Positions 7,086-15,820 are shown, numbered from the stretch's first letter. The stretch: 38,267 bases of DNA from Prochlorococcus sp. AG-409-B05 (GCA_003216075.1 QCJK01000016.1:1-38267), one strand, 5' to 3'. A program made the numbers and translations. The notes: a model not told the origin generated them from the sequence alone.

Positions 7086-8480
7086 ATGCACATAAGGCCA
7101 GCTTATTCAATGGAACCATTCGCATCTCCGCATTATCTTGACCCGCAGCTCCAGTGTTTTCTAGAGGAGGCTTCATTTCGACTATGCAAATGGTTCTCTA
7201 AGGCTGGCACTACTGGGCCATTACCAGCTGCTTGCTTGCTACCTGAGATAGAACCCTTGATTGATGGTCTTCCTGCTCAAGCCTTGTTGGATGATCTTCA
7301 ATTAATTATGGATGGAGCTTATCAACCATCTCATCCAGGAGCACTAGCCCATCTTGACCCTCCTCCTTTAACTGCTTCAATTGTTGCTGATTTAATTTGT
7401 GCGGGGCTAAATAATAATTTGTTAGCTGAAGAGCTTTCGCCAAGTCTTTCAAAATTGGAGCGAAAGATATGTAGTTGGTTTGCTGAACGTTTAGCGCTAC
7501 CTAAGTCAGCAGGCGGTGTTGCAGCTAGTGGGGGAACACTAAGTAATCTGATGGCTTTGGTTGTAGCCCGTCAAAGTGGAGGGTTTCAAAATGATTCAAG
7601 TTCGGTCATCTTTGCAAGTATTGATGCTCATGTCTCGTTAGCTAAGGCAGTGCGGGTTATGGGCCTGAGAGAAGACTCCTTGCAGAAAATACCGACCAAC
7701 AAAAATGGACAAATCTCATTAGATTTACTTGAAAAGAGAATGTCTAGTCTTAGAGATCAAGGAAGGAATTGCTTTGCGATAGTTGCAACTGCTGGAACTA
7801 CTGTAAGAGGAGCAGTAGATCCTCTTGAAGAACTATCAGAATTTTCTAAAAAAAATAATATTTGGCTTCATGTAGATGGTGCAATAGGTGGAATATTTGC
7901 ATTGTCTAAGACTACGGCATCTGTTGTTCAAGGAATTTCTAATGCAAATTCAATCACATTGAATCCACAAAAGTTACTAGGTATTGCCAAGACATCATCT
8001 TTATTACTTGTAGCTAAAAGTTCAGATTTGGTTTCTACTTTTGCTACCGGTCTACCTTATATAGAGCCGGCTTGGGGTGAAGTTCATGGGGGTGAATTAG
8101 GTCTTCAGGGAACACGATCAGCTGAAGTCTTAAAGCTTTGGTTGGGGCTCCGTCAACTAGGTGAAAAAGGGATTGAGACTTTATTAGAAGGTGCATTACA
8201 AAGACGTCGATATTTTCAAGGAAAACTCGACCAATCAAAACTTGAATGTTTAACAGGACCACTACATTTGATCGCTTGTACTCCTAAAGATTTCGATAAT
8301 TGTAAAGCTGCAGAATGGTCAGTAATGACTAAAAAGATTTTATTAAATCAGGATTTTATGCTTTCAAGACCTATTCATTCTGGTAGGTATTATTTAAAGG
8401 TTGTTATGGGTAATCCGCATACAAGAAACGTGCATTTAGATAGTTTGGCTTCTATTTTGAATCAATCAGTAATAAGATGA
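7086..8480 (+). CDS. Group II pyridoxal-phosphate-dependent amino acid decarboxylase family protein
   Basis: A 464-aa member of the decarboxylase family that includes glutamate, tyrosine, aromatic and 2,4-diaminobutyrate decarboxylases. Features: HPGALAHLDPPPL (83-95), ASGGTLSNLMAL (147-158), DAHVSLAKAVR with His182 stacking on PLP, WLHVDGAIGG with Asp264, and NPQKLLGIAKTSSLL with Lys296 as the Schiff-base lysine. Canonical members have HK at the lysine; here it is QK (Gln295), and HVDAA is HVDGA, so substrate or reaction could differ. ATG at 7086 is used; Met9 at 7110 is an alternative. The next small gene follows after 4 bp and may be co-transcribed. The substrate cannot be read from sequence. 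Confidence 0.85.
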   Translation: MHIRPAYSMEPFASPHYLDPQLQCFLEEASFRLCKWFSKAGTTGPLPAACLLPEIEPLIDGLPAQALLDDLQLIMDGAYQPSHPGALAHLDPPPLTASIVADLICAGLNNNLLAEELSPSLSKLERKICSWFAERLALPKSAGGVAASGGTLSNLMALVVARQSGGFQNDSSSVIFASIDAHVSLAKAVRVMGLREDSLQKIPTNKNGQISLDLLEKRMSSLRDQGRNCFAIVATAGTTVRGAVDPLEELSEFSKKNNIWLHVDGAIGGIFALSKTTASVVQGISNANSITLNPQKLLGIAKTSSLLLVAKSSDLVSTFATGLPYIEPAWGEVHGGELGLQGTRSAEVLKLWLGLRQLGEKGIETLLEGALQRRRYFQGKLDQSKLECLTGPLHLIACTPKDFDNCKAAEWSVMTKKILLNQDFMLSRPIHSGRYYLKVVMGNPHTRNVHLDSLASILNQSVIR

Positions 8481-8484
8481 ATTA

Positions 8485-8697
8485 ATGTCGAAATCATCTA
8501 CTAGATCTCGTTGGGTCGCAATAGTTACAGGAGCTTTTTCTGTGATAATTGGAATCATCTATTTGATTCTAATTACGATTCTGGATGCTCGTGGTCCCAT
8601 GCTTCCTCCACCTCAAGAGGCTTTGGGCGAGGTGGGAGTTGGCGAAACTTTGACTTTTGAAGTGGCTCGACAACTCTTTTTAGAGCTATTTCCATGA
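8485..8697 (+). CDS. Small single-span membrane protein
   Basis: A 70-aa protein with a basic N-terminus (MSKSSTRSRW), one strongly hydrophobic span at about residues 12-31, then a DARGPMLPPPQEALGE linker and an amphipathic tail ending LFLELFP. The positive-inside rule suggests a cytoplasmic N-terminus. It begins 4 bp after the PLP decarboxylase stop. Its last 125 bp overlap tail-to-tail with the DUF697 GTPase gene on the opposite strand. The membrane part lies mostly in the non-overlapping section (8485-8572), which supports a real gene; the overlapping tail is constrained by the other strand. I do not recognise a function. Confidence 0.6.
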   Translation: MSKSSTRSRWVAIVTGAFSVIIGIIYLILITILDARGPMLPPPQEALGEVGVGETLTFEVARQLFLELFP

Positions 8698-10186
8698 ATT
8701 CTTTAAGAGAGGTTTCTCTACGATTCAAGTTGTAGTGGTGCTTAACCACCTCTTGTATGCCTCCATCACCCCAGTCCTGATTTTGCTGAAAGTATGTGTT
8801 AAAACTTGATCCAGCAATTTTGGTAAGCCATGCACCTGCTATTCCTTGAATAGCCTGGCCTATTAGCAGGGTTGGTAAATTCAAAGATAATGTTGAACTT
8901 ATTAGCTTGATACTGCCGTTGACTACGCCAACACCAGCCAGGGTTTTACCAACAGAAATTGCTAGCTCTTGCGCTTTGCTTCTTGTGATTTCAACACCAT
9001 AAATTTTTGCTATCTCCATTACCATTTGTGCATTTACTGCTGCAGTTCCTAATAAATCAATTCCTGGGAGTGGATTTGCCACAATAATTCCACCACTTAT
9101 CCAGCTATAACGATCAATACATTTTTGGGCGGTATTATTTCTTTGTTCATCAAGTAGAATTCTGCCAGCATCATCTAAATTACGGCATTGCAATAAAATA
9201 TTATCTGCTATAAGTTCTTCACCGTCTTCATAAAGAACTTTTGCTAATCGGTTTAATAGCATTTCAATCTCATTAGGAGGCTGCCATGGATGAGTTCCTG
9301 GTCTTGGTAGTGATTGAGGGGAGGCAGAAGTTGAGATTATGTCTTTCGGGTTGATCAAACCTTTGCATCGAACTCTTAATAATGTAAGTAGTTTATTTAT
9401 CTCATCTTCTCCGCGTAGATCGCATTTATTAAGTACAAGTAGAAGTCTTTTGCCTAATTTAGTAAGGCTTACAAGGATTTCATACTCTGATGCACGTAAA
9501 TCACTATCAATAACTACAATCAGTAGATCTGCTCTGCTAGCAACTAGCCTTGCTTCTTTCTCTCTGATTCGACCTTCATTCCCCGACTCTAGTATCCCTG
9601 GTGTATCTATTAGTTGAAGACCTCTTGTCAGTCCTTTTAATTTTATACGATACACCTTACTGGTTCTAGTTGAACCCATTCCTGCACCAACTTTTCCAAC
9701 TATTTCATTAAGTAATGCTCGGATTAACGAGGTTTTACCGCTTGAACCTGTACCGAAAATAACTACAACTATGTCCCCCCTTGCGAGTTCTTTTTCGACT
9801 CTATTCCTTTCTTGTTTGAGTCCTTCGATTTTAACAGTGTCTTGTATAAGTTCTAATAGCTTGTCTATACTATCGAGGCTTTGACTTGCGGCCTGGCGTC
9901 TGTTCCTGGGAGGGGAATTACTGTCTTTTATTGAATGCTTTTTATTAGAGTTAATAAACCTAGTTTTCCACCATGGCCAACCTACCTGCCATATGATAAC
10001 TAAGAATAGTCCTGTTCCAATGAGTAGAAAGGGTCCTACAAGCCAATAGGGAAGTATATATTCTAATGAATACCTTATTTCATTTAGAAGGCGAATAAAT
10101 GCTCCAATAATACTACCTAGTAATAAAAAAATTAATAAACTTAAGGAGATAAAAATAAGAAGTCTTTTGTTTTGCATACTTTTCAT
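8573..10186 (-). CDS. Membrane-anchored Era/YcjF-like GTPase with DUF697 domain
   Basis: A 537-aa protein. Residues ~8-31 and ~48-70 are two transmembrane spans, followed by a basic, Ser-rich linker. The GTPase domain has G1 GTGSSGKTS (145-153), G3 DTPGILE (194-200) and G4 NKCD (253-256). The C-terminal third (from ~345) is a DUF697/YcjF-like hydrophobic domain with VANPLPGIDLLGTAAVNAQMVMEIAKIYG, usual in this group. In cyanobacteria such proteins are common and largely uncharacterised; a role in envelope or membrane remodelling is a guess. Start ATG 10186, with a second in-frame ATG at 10177. It follows lspA by 46 bp on the same strand. The last 41 codons plus stop overlap the small membrane protein gene. 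Confidence 0.88.
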   Translation of the reverse strand: MKSMQNKRLLIFISLSLLIFLLLGSIIGAFIRLLNEIRYSLEYILPYWLVGPFLLIGTGLFLVIIWQVGWPWWKTRFINSNKKHSIKDSNSPPRNRRQAASQSLDSIDKLLELIQDTVKIEGLKQERNRVEKELARGDIVVVIFGTGSSGKTSLIRALLNEIVGKVGAGMGSTRTSKVYRIKLKGLTRGLQLIDTPGILESGNEGRIREKEARLVASRADLLIVVIDSDLRASEYEILVSLTKLGKRLLLVLNKCDLRGEDEINKLLTLLRVRCKGLINPKDIISTSASPQSLPRPGTHPWQPPNEIEMLLNRLAKVLYEDGEELIADNILLQCRNLDDAGRILLDEQRNNTAQKCIDRYSWISGGIIVANPLPGIDLLGTAAVNAQMVMEIAKIYGVEITRSKAQELAISVGKTLAGVGVVNGSIKLISSTLSLNLPTLLIGQAIQGIAGAWLTKIAGSSFNTYFQQNQDWGDGGIQEVVKHHYNLNRRETSLKEFMEIALKRVVEPLQKSKFRQLPPRPKPLEVEEAWDHEHPES

Positions 10187-10232
10187 TGATGATAGATCAG
10201 TGAACCTTTTGGGAGTAACATGCTTTTATGTA

Positions 10233-10712
10233 TTAATTGTTTTGAGTTCTTTTCTCTTTTGAGGATATGTTATCTATTAAGAAAAATATTATTGCGCAAT
10301 TGATTGAAATATCTGCAATGTTGAAAATGGGAAAATTTATAGGTATTAGTTCGAGGAAATCAGTGACGAATCCAACGCGCCATCTGTCTAACCCATTCCC
10401 TATGCTTCCTCCTAAGAGAGTTGCAATTGCTAGGCCTTTCCATATGTGCATTCTTGAATTTTGTAGTATCCATGTTAATAGAATGCTTGAAACAATTAGA
10501 CTGATAATAGCTAGGGAAAGAGTATTTTCAGAGAAAAGACTGAATGCTGCCCCAGTATTTCTAGCTAATCTTAATTGAACAATATTAGGAATAAGAATCT
10601 TGGGAACTGAGTTTATTAGGTGATTCCAGGCGAAAAATTTAGTAGCTTGATCAAATATAACTATCAATAAGGTTATTGTTAGTATTGAAGATTGATTGAG
10701 ATGTTTTCTCAT
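10233..10712 (-). CDS. lspA: Lipoprotein signal peptidase (prolipoprotein signal peptidase II)
   Basis: A 159-aa, four-span inner membrane aspartyl protease that removes the signal peptide from lipidated prolipoproteins. Key motifs: VIFDQATKFF near residue 18, LRLARNTGAAFSLF (48-60), GGSIGNGLDRWRVGFVTDFLEL with catalytic Asp118, and FNIADISIN with catalytic Asp134. The open frame extends 18 codons further upstream, but the ATG at 10712 is preferred: it gives the usual length and a classic ATGA overlap with the bioY stop, so translation is coupled. Within this window at least one likely client is encoded, the lipobox-bearing DevB at 14906. Confidence 0.95.
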   Translation of the reverse strand: MRKHLNQSSILTITLLIVIFDQATKFFAWNHLINSVPKILIPNIVQLRLARNTGAAFSLFSENTLSLAIISLIVSSILLTWILQNSRMHIWKGLAIATLLGGSIGNGLDRWRVGFVTDFLELIPINFPIFNIADISINCAIIFFLIDNISSKEKRTQNN

Positions 10713-11281
10713 TCTATTAATAGAAGACTTCGTAGAATGACTGCAAGAATCCCAGCACCTGAACATAGCGCTATTTGAGATGATATTGGAAAAATTGTAT
10801 AATTGAAAAGTAATTGAGGGAATTGATCACTCCATCGATTCATTAATGAGCCAATTATCAGATTAATTATTCCACAGATATGTAGAGTAATTAGCCCTGC
10901 GACTGCGCAAAGACTTAGATTTACAACATTGTGCATCTTTTTTGGTCTTGAGAGACTTCCACTAATCCATGCAGATGGCAAGAAGCCTAATAGATACCCA
11001 AAACCAGGAGTCGTCAAATAACTTAGATCACCTCCATTGCTAAAGACTGGTATTTGAAAAAGACCAATTGTTATATAGGCAACTGCTGCAATAACTCCTG
11101 CATTTGCTCCACATACCAAAGAGCAAAGCAATAGTGCTGGCACCTGCCAAGTGCTTGGGAGAGCTAAGACTTGTGGAGAGTAGTCAGAACCGAGGGTCAT
11201 GATTGCTGCCGGTGTCATACTCCCCACAAGAATCATCATTAGACCTGTGAGTGCAGCGCTCCAGGTGACTAATGCTTTCAC
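10709..11281 (-). CDS. bioY: Biotin transporter substrate-binding (S) component
   Basis: A 190-aa integral membrane protein of the BioY family, the biotin-binding S subunit of ECF-type vitamin transporters. Multiple hydrophobic spans are visible, with AAVAYITIGLFQIPVFSNGG and the signature TTPGFGYLLGFLPSAWISG near residues 90-108. No EcfA or EcfT gene is nearby, so it would either share an energy-coupling module encoded elsewhere or work alone. Downstream it overlaps lspA by 4 bp. The ATG at 11281 faces sipA divergently with 56 bp between. Biotin as substrate is by family; specificity is not seen directly. Confidence 0.9.
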   Translation of the reverse strand: MKALVTWSAALTGLMMILVGSMTPAAIMTLGSDYSPQVLALPSTWQVPALLLCSLVCGANAGVIAAVAYITIGLFQIPVFSNGGDLSYLTTPGFGYLLGFLPSAWISGSLSRPKKMHNVVNLSLCAVAGLITLHICGIINLIIGSLMNRWSDQFPQLLFNYTIFPISSQIALCSGAGILAVILRSLLLIE

Positions 11282-11337
11282 ATCTTGAATTCATCTTGTT
11301 CCATACTGCAATAACAGAGAAATAATGAACAGCTTTT

Positions 11338-11550
11338 ATGGATTTCAAGATTGGCGATGAAGTATCTCTTTCTTGTGCTGTGCCTTATTTAAAAACTGCT
11401 GAACCTATGCCTATGCTTCGTCCACCTGATCTGGTCTCTCTTGATGAGACTGGCGTGATAGTTGGTTTAAGAACGGCAGGTACCGTTGAAGTTAGATTCC
11501 GCCGGGGAAATTTTTTGCTATCAGTTGATCAGTTGAAAAAATCATTCTAA
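11338..11550 (+). CDS. sipA: SipA / DUF3148 small regulator (NblS-interacting)
   Basis: A 70-aa beta-rich protein. The block YLKTAEPMPMLRPPDLV at ~17-33 is the hallmark of the SipA (Ssl3451-like, DUF3148) family; VEVRFRRGNFLLSVDQL ends the fold. In Synechococcus and Synechocystis, SipA binds the essential sensor kinase NblS/Hik33 and alters its autophosphorylation, connecting it to high-light and stress responses. Some databases label the family NAD(P)H dehydrogenase assembly. It is monocistronic here: divergent from bioY and convergent with the M16 peptidase gene (53-bp gap). Sequence support for the family is strong; the NblS link is from other species. Confidence 0.87.
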   Translation: MDFKIGDEVSLSCAVPYLKTAEPMPMLRPPDLVSLDETGVIVGLRTAGTVEVRFRRGNFLLSVDQLKKSF

Positions 11551-11603
11551 TGAAATTTAAAGTAATAAAAATTGTTGGCTACGCTTTTTATGCTGTTATT
11601 CAA

Positions 11604-12860
11604 TTATTCAATCCAGTTTTGGCTAAGTTTTTTTAAACTTGCACTTGGTCCGCAAAGACTTAGTAGAGGATTATTTAAATAGGTTTTTGCTACGTTCATA
11701 ATATCTTCACTAGTTATCGATTCCATAAGCGCAAGGCTTTTAATATCAAGATCAACTTCTAAGCCGAATGCACGTAATTGGGTATATCTCTCTGCGCGTT
11801 GACTAGCCGTTTGCGAATTATGTGCAATACGTCCACGAAATTTTGCTTTTGCAAGCACTAATTCATCTTCAGTAATGGTTTTTTCACTAAGTTTCCACCA
11901 ACTTTCTTTTAGAAGTTGAAGACTTATGAGTGCCTTTTCTTCTGTTGTGGATGCATGAAACATAAAAGGAGCTTCCAATTCTCTTACTGGATGGTGTACA
12001 CCCACGTCGTAGGCTACTCCATGTTTTTCACGTAATTGACGAAATAAGTAACTTGACATTCCTGATCCCATATGAGATGCAAGTAGACGAAGTGCTAAAT
12101 CATCTTTATGTCCATGTGGAATAGTCGATTGTCCAAGCATAATAACAACTTGGTTAGTATTTTCTTTTTGAAGAATTATATTTAAATGGGGCTTGATTTC
12201 TTTTTTTGAACTAAAGAATTTTGATGTTATTGATTGCTTCTTTATTGGTCTATCCTTTATAAACATAAAAGGTTCCATATTAATAACTTTTTCTTTTATA
12301 TCTTTTTGTATAGATCCAGAGATTGCAAGCACAGCGGTACGATCGCTTAGGGTTTCTGATAGTGATCTTAATTTGTCTTGTTCAAGACTTTTAATGTCAG
12401 ACGATAGTCCAAGCGGATCATGTCCGTAAGGGCCTGTTCCATATGCAAGTTGTCGCCAACCATCAAAAGCTTGATGAAAAGGATTCTCTTTTTGTCTTTG
12501 CAATGCCTGTAGGGTTAAGTCTTGTTCGAGTGATATCTGTCCTGGATCCAAATGTGGTTCCTTTATCATCCAACCTAAGATTGGTAACAGGCGAAATACA
12601 TCGTTATCAATACATTTTAGAGAGATTAATATTCCATCTTCATAGGTCTCACAGCGTAATCCTGCACCACAGCCTTCAACTAAATCTGCGATTTCAACGC
12701 TATTGAATGGTCCGCAGCCTCTGCTTAAAACTGAGCCGAGTAATTGGTGAGCTCCTTTTTGATTTGTTTTATCGGCTCGACTACCATCTTTAATCCAAAG
12801 TTTTGCACTTATTATGCTTGGGACATTTAATGGATCAAGGATTAGAGATAGATTGTTCAT
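11604..12860 (-). CDS. M16 peptidase-like protein, catalytically degenerate partner
   Basis: A 418-aa M16 (pitrilysin/mitochondrial processing peptidase) homologue. The place of the zinc motif HxxEH reads HQLLG at residues 38-42, so the catalytic Glu and second His are missing and it should not cleave peptides by itself. The rest keeps the fold, with SGMSSYLFRQLREKHGVAYDVGVHH (residues ~263-287), the conserved substrate-cleft RxxxxxYxV-type region. It lies 17 bp downstream of an intact M16 gene on the same strand. The pattern matches two-subunit M16 enzymes in which one subunit holds zinc and the other shapes the chamber. ATG at 12860. The 3' end is convergent with sipA. Confidence 0.88.
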   Translation of the reverse strand: MNNLSLILDPLNVPSIISAKLWIKDGSRADKTNQKGAHQLLGSVLSRGCGPFNSVEIADLVEGCGAGLRCETYEDGILISLKCIDNDVFRLLPILGWMIKEPHLDPGQISLEQDLTLQALQRQKENPFHQAFDGWRQLAYGTGPYGHDPLGLSSDIKSLEQDKLRSLSETLSDRTAVLAISGSIQKDIKEKVINMEPFMFIKDRPIKKQSITSKFFSSKKEIKPHLNIILQKENTNQVVIMLGQSTIPHGHKDDLALRLLASHMGSGMSSYLFRQLREKHGVAYDVGVHHPVRELEAPFMFHASTTEEKALISLQLLKESWWKLSEKTITEDELVLAKAKFRGRIAHNSQTASQRAERYTQLRAFGLEVDLDIKSLALMESITSEDIMNVAKTYLNNPLLSLCGPSASLKKLSQNWIE

Positions 12861-12877
12861 TATGACTATTTTAGTTT

Positions 12878-14155
12878 TTAACTGGTAGCAATTAATGTGC
12901 AGCTATTTTCTGGTATTAGTTGACTTAAAATTTCATCCTGCAGTTTATCTCTATTCCAATACTTTATATATTTTATTGGGTCTAGTAATTGTTGCTGTCT
13001 ATCCCAAAGAGTATTTGTCCCAGCAATGCCTGCAACTTGAATAGGTGCCTCTATACTAAAACATAATCCATTCTTTACGAGTTGATAGGCTCTATTTATT
13101 TCTTCTAATTGAAGCGCTGTATCGACAGTGCTTTGTATGACTTTATAGATCTCTTTTTCGACTTTTTCAACTTTCTCTTCCAAGCAACAGGCTTCTAGCA
13201 AAATCATGCCTCCTTTTTCTAGGGATGTGACTTCTATATCAATTGATTCTACTATTTTTAAATCTTCTCTAAGATGTTTCACTAAACGGCTTTGGCGTCC
13301 TTCGGCTAATAATGATGTTGCAATATCAGCACCCATTATATTTAGTTGGTCATTAGCTGGGCTTAGAGGCCATGCAATTAGTAGCCTTGCTGATTCGAGT
13401 CTCGAAATTTTGATCTGTTTACGAGTTGTTTGAAATATGAGTTTCTCAGGATTTATATGGGGTGTTTCGATTTCAATGTGATTTGCCAAATCGGCTAATT
13501 TACTTTTGTTTAATGTCTTTTGTAATTGGTCAGGAATTGCCCCAGCTATTGAGAGGCAAAAGTTTTTGGCTCGATATAGACGTTGATGGAATGAGCGCAT
13601 TTTTTCAGGATTACTTCTTTTTAAACTTTCTTCGAGCCCGAGAATCGATCTTCCATATGAGTGATCTGCCCAACAGGTCTCTAGAAATTTTTGAAAAACT
13701 TGTTCATCTGGCTGGTCTTTGTATTGAGCAATTTCTTCTAGAACAACTTCTCTCTCCAATGAATAAGTCTCTGATGTTAAAGCTGGTTCGAGTACCAGCT
13801 TTAGTAGCAATTCCAGTGCTATTTCAATTACCTTTGGAGGGACTAGGACATGGAAGTGAACATCATCAAAGCCTGTTGCGGCATTACTGCTTCCACCGAG
13901 TGCTTCAATTTGAAGATCAAACTCTCCTGCCTTTAGCCCACTGCTTCCCTTGAAAACCATATGTTCTAAAAAATGTGCGAGTCCTTCTTCTCCAATACTT
14001 TCTGTAGAACTCCCAGCTTTGCACCACAGATCCAAACAAGTGAGTGGTGCGTCAGGCATTGGAGCTATTACACAAGGGATTCCGTTTTTAAGAGCCCATT
14101 GATGAAGTTTGGGTTCATGTTTCGAGATCGCCAGAGGTCTTTGGCAAAGTTCCAT
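12878..14155 (-). CDS. M16 family zinc metallopeptidase, catalytic subunit
   Basis: A 425-aa M16 peptidase with an intact active site: HFLEHMVFKGS gives His61, Glu64 and His65, and EREVVLEEIAQYKDQPDE places the third zinc ligand at Glu141, 76 residues further on, the usual distance. AEGRQSRLVKHLRE in the second half is the substrate-cleft element. Family members degrade or process short peptides such as cleaved signal or transit peptides. Translated just ahead of the degenerate partner (17-bp gap), it is probably the active half of a heterodimer. The ATG at 14155 is only 19 bp from the preferred pcyA start on the other strand, so the promoters overlap coding or leader sequence. No signal peptide is seen, so cytoplasmic. 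Confidence 0.92.
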   Translation of the reverse strand: MELCQRPLAISKHEPKLHQWALKNGIPCVIAPMPDAPLTCLDLWCKAGSSTESIGEEGLAHFLEHMVFKGSSGLKAGEFDLQIEALGGSSNAATGFDDVHFHVLVPPKVIEIALELLLKLVLEPALTSETYSLEREVVLEEIAQYKDQPDEQVFQKFLETCWADHSYGRSILGLEESLKRSNPEKMRSFHQRLYRAKNFCLSIAGAIPDQLQKTLNKSKLADLANHIEIETPHINPEKLIFQTTRKQIKISRLESARLLIAWPLSPANDQLNIMGADIATSLLAEGRQSRLVKHLREDLKIVESIDIEVTSLEKGGMILLEACCLEEKVEKVEKEIYKVIQSTVDTALQLEEINRAYQLVKNGLCFSIEAPIQVAGIAGTNTLWDRQQQLLDPIKYIKYWNRDKLQDEILSQLIPENSCTLIATS

Positions 14156-14174
14156 TCTGCCCCTTGAAGCTGCT

Positions 14175-14912
14175 GTGTACTTATCTCCTTATGGCAAAAA
14201 AGGGTTTCATCCTTTTTTGAAGTCCATGGCAAAGATGATTAGAGAACGTAGATCATCCTTGCCTGGAATAGCTCCTGTCGAGATTGAACCCAATATGAGA
14301 GAGATTTACGGGGAGTTAGACGGAGAGTCTTTAACTATTAATAATGAGATCTTTCGTTGTAGAGGATTACGAAAATTGCATCTTGAAATGGCAACTTTAG
14401 GAGGTGGCTTGCAAATTCTTCATTGTGTTTTCTTTCCAGACCCACGATTTGATTTACCTATTTTTGGACTAGATCTTGTCGCTGGTCCTATAGGCATCTC
14501 AGCGGCAATCGTTGACCTTTCACCCGTAAGATCTGAGATGCCTCAAGCTTTACGAAAAGCTCTTGAGAATGTGGATCGCCCTTCATTCACGCAGGTGAGA
14601 GATCTTCCGGCTTGGGGTTCCATCTTTTCACCATACGTAACATTCATTCGACCTGCAGATCGTAGTGAAGAAAAACTTTTTATGTCTCTTGTAGAGGACT
14701 ACCTGAACGTTTTGAATGATGCATTGCGATCCACTAATCAAGATTATTTAGATTCCACGCTTACGATTGAAAGATGTCAGGGTCAGATCTCCTATTGCAT
14801 CCAACAGAAACGCAACGACAAGACCCGAAGTGTTTTGGCAAAGGCATTCAGCCCGGAATGGGCAGATCGTTATATAGAGGAGGTTTTGTTCGATTTCCCT
14901 CAAGAGTGCTAA
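14175..14912 (+). CDS. pcyA: Phycocyanobilin:ferredoxin oxidoreductase
   Basis: A 245-aa ferredoxin-dependent bilin reductase (Synechocystis PcyA has 248 aa) that reduces biliverdin IXalpha to phycocyanobilin. Motifs: LHLEMATLGGGLQILHCVFFPDP with His83, and FGLDLVAGPIGISAAIVDLSPV with Asp100, matching the catalytic His88/Asp105 pair of Synechocystis PcyA. The C-terminus GQISYCIQQKRNDKTRSVL and WADRYIEEVLFD is also typical. The frame stays open back to a TTG at 14109, but that lies inside the M16 gene. Similarity begins at HPFLKS, so the GTG at 14175 is preferred over the ATG at 14226. The end overlaps the devB start by 7 bp. Its presence in a lineage lacking full phycobilisomes is known for Prochlorococcus. 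Confidence 0.93.
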   Translation: MYLSPYGKKGFHPFLKSMAKMIRERRSSLPGIAPVEIEPNMREIYGELDGESLTINNEIFRCRGLRKLHLEMATLGGGLQILHCVFFPDPRFDLPIFGLDLVAGPIGISAAIVDLSPVRSEMPQALRKALENVDRPSFTQVRDLPAWGSIFSPYVTFIRPADRSEEKLFMSLVEDYLNVLNDALRSTNQDYLDSTLTIERCQGQISYCIQQKRNDKTRSVLAKAFSPEWADRYIEEVLFDFPQEC

Positions 14913-15820
14913 ATCATAGGAAATCACTTTTGGTTCTATTTCCTTCGCTCCTTATTTTTACTTTTTTATCTTTAACTAGCTGTAAAGCTCGTATAAGACC
15001 TAATACACCTGTATCTGAAATTGAATCACCTGCTGTAATGCCCTTAGAGGCGGTAGCCGCTCTTGGGCAATTAGTTCCGGTGGGAGAAGTTCGCAAGTTG
15101 GCAGCACCTGTAAGTGGCTTTGGAGGTACTCCACGAATTGCAGAATTATTAATAGACGAGGGAGATGTTGTAAAGATGGGTCAAGTTATTGCATTATTTG
15201 ATAATAGGCCTCAGATATTGGCCGATATTGCGGCGCTTAGATCTCGATTGAAAATATTAGACTCAAGGATAAGTTTACAAAAAAGAGAAATAATCCGCTA
15301 TAAAAAAGCAGCATCACAAGGAGCCACCCCTCTTGTTTTGGTAGATGAAAAGCGAGATGATTTACTAGATTTACAAGGTCAGCATGATTATGCTCGTGCG
15401 GAACTTCTTGGCCTTAAAGCTGATTTATCAGATACCGAATTAAGAACCCCTATTACTGGCATTGTTCTCAGGATTAATGCCCAAGTTGGTGAAAGACCTG
15501 GAAATGATGGTGTGGTTGAAGTTGGTGCTAATAAAACTATGCAAGCTTTAATAGAAGTCTATGAATCTGATATAAACAGGGTGAAACTTGGTCAACAGGT
15601 GATTTTGATTAGTGAAAATGGTGGTTTTAAAGGAACTTTAAAGGGGATGGTATCTCTTATTAGTCCTCAAGTAAGACAGAGAAATGTTCTGGCAACTGAT
15701 CCCACTGGTGATGCAGATGCAAGAATAGTGGAGGTAAGGGTAACTCTTGATGCAGATTCAACGTCTTTGGTAAGGAACTTAACAGGTATGAAAGTTATAG
15801 CAAGATTTCAACCATCGTGA
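14906..15820 (+). CDS. devB: DevB/HlyD-type membrane fusion protein, predicted lipoprotein
   Basis: 304 aa from the GTG at 14906, which overlaps the pcyA stop. That start gives MLNHRKSLLVLFPSLLIF then FLSLTSC, an n-region, hydrophobic core and lipobox (LTSC) with lipidated Cys26, so the protein is probably anchored in the periplasm. Downstream are the biotinyl-lipoyl-like halves of an HlyD adaptor (GDVVKMGQVIALFDNRP, and ELRTPITGIVLRINAQVGERPG) flanking a coiled-coil hairpin at ~115-185, then a beta-barrel domain. This is the adaptor of DevBCA-type ABC exporters. The open frame extends to 14774, but that part overlaps pcyA and encodes no sensible leader. It overlaps devC by 4 bp (GTGA), so pcyA-devB-devC looks translationally coupled. 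Confidence 0.9.
   Translation: MLNHRKSLLVLFPSLLIFTFLSLTSCKARIRPNTPVSEIESPAVMPLEAVAALGQLVPVGEVRKLAAPVSGFGGTPRIAELLIDEGDVVKMGQVIALFDNRPQILADIAALRSRLKILDSRISLQKREIIRYKKAASQGATPLVLVDEKRDDLLDLQGQHDYARAELLGLKADLSDTELRTPITGIVLRINAQVGERPGNDGVVEVGANKTMQALIEVYESDINRVKLGQQVILISENGGFKGTLKGMVSLISPQVRQRNVLATDPTGDADARIVEVRVTLDADSTSLVRNLTGMKVIARFQPS

Noticed and set aside
13462-13953. 163-aa plus-strand open frame
   Set aside because: It lies wholly antisense to the catalytic M16 peptidase gene, whose motifs are unambiguous; composition is Leu/Phe-rich with no domain, typical of a shadow frame.
14774-14905. Upstream part of the DevB frame
   Set aside because: It overlaps pcyA out of frame; the GTG at 14906 gives a proper lipoprotein signal peptide.
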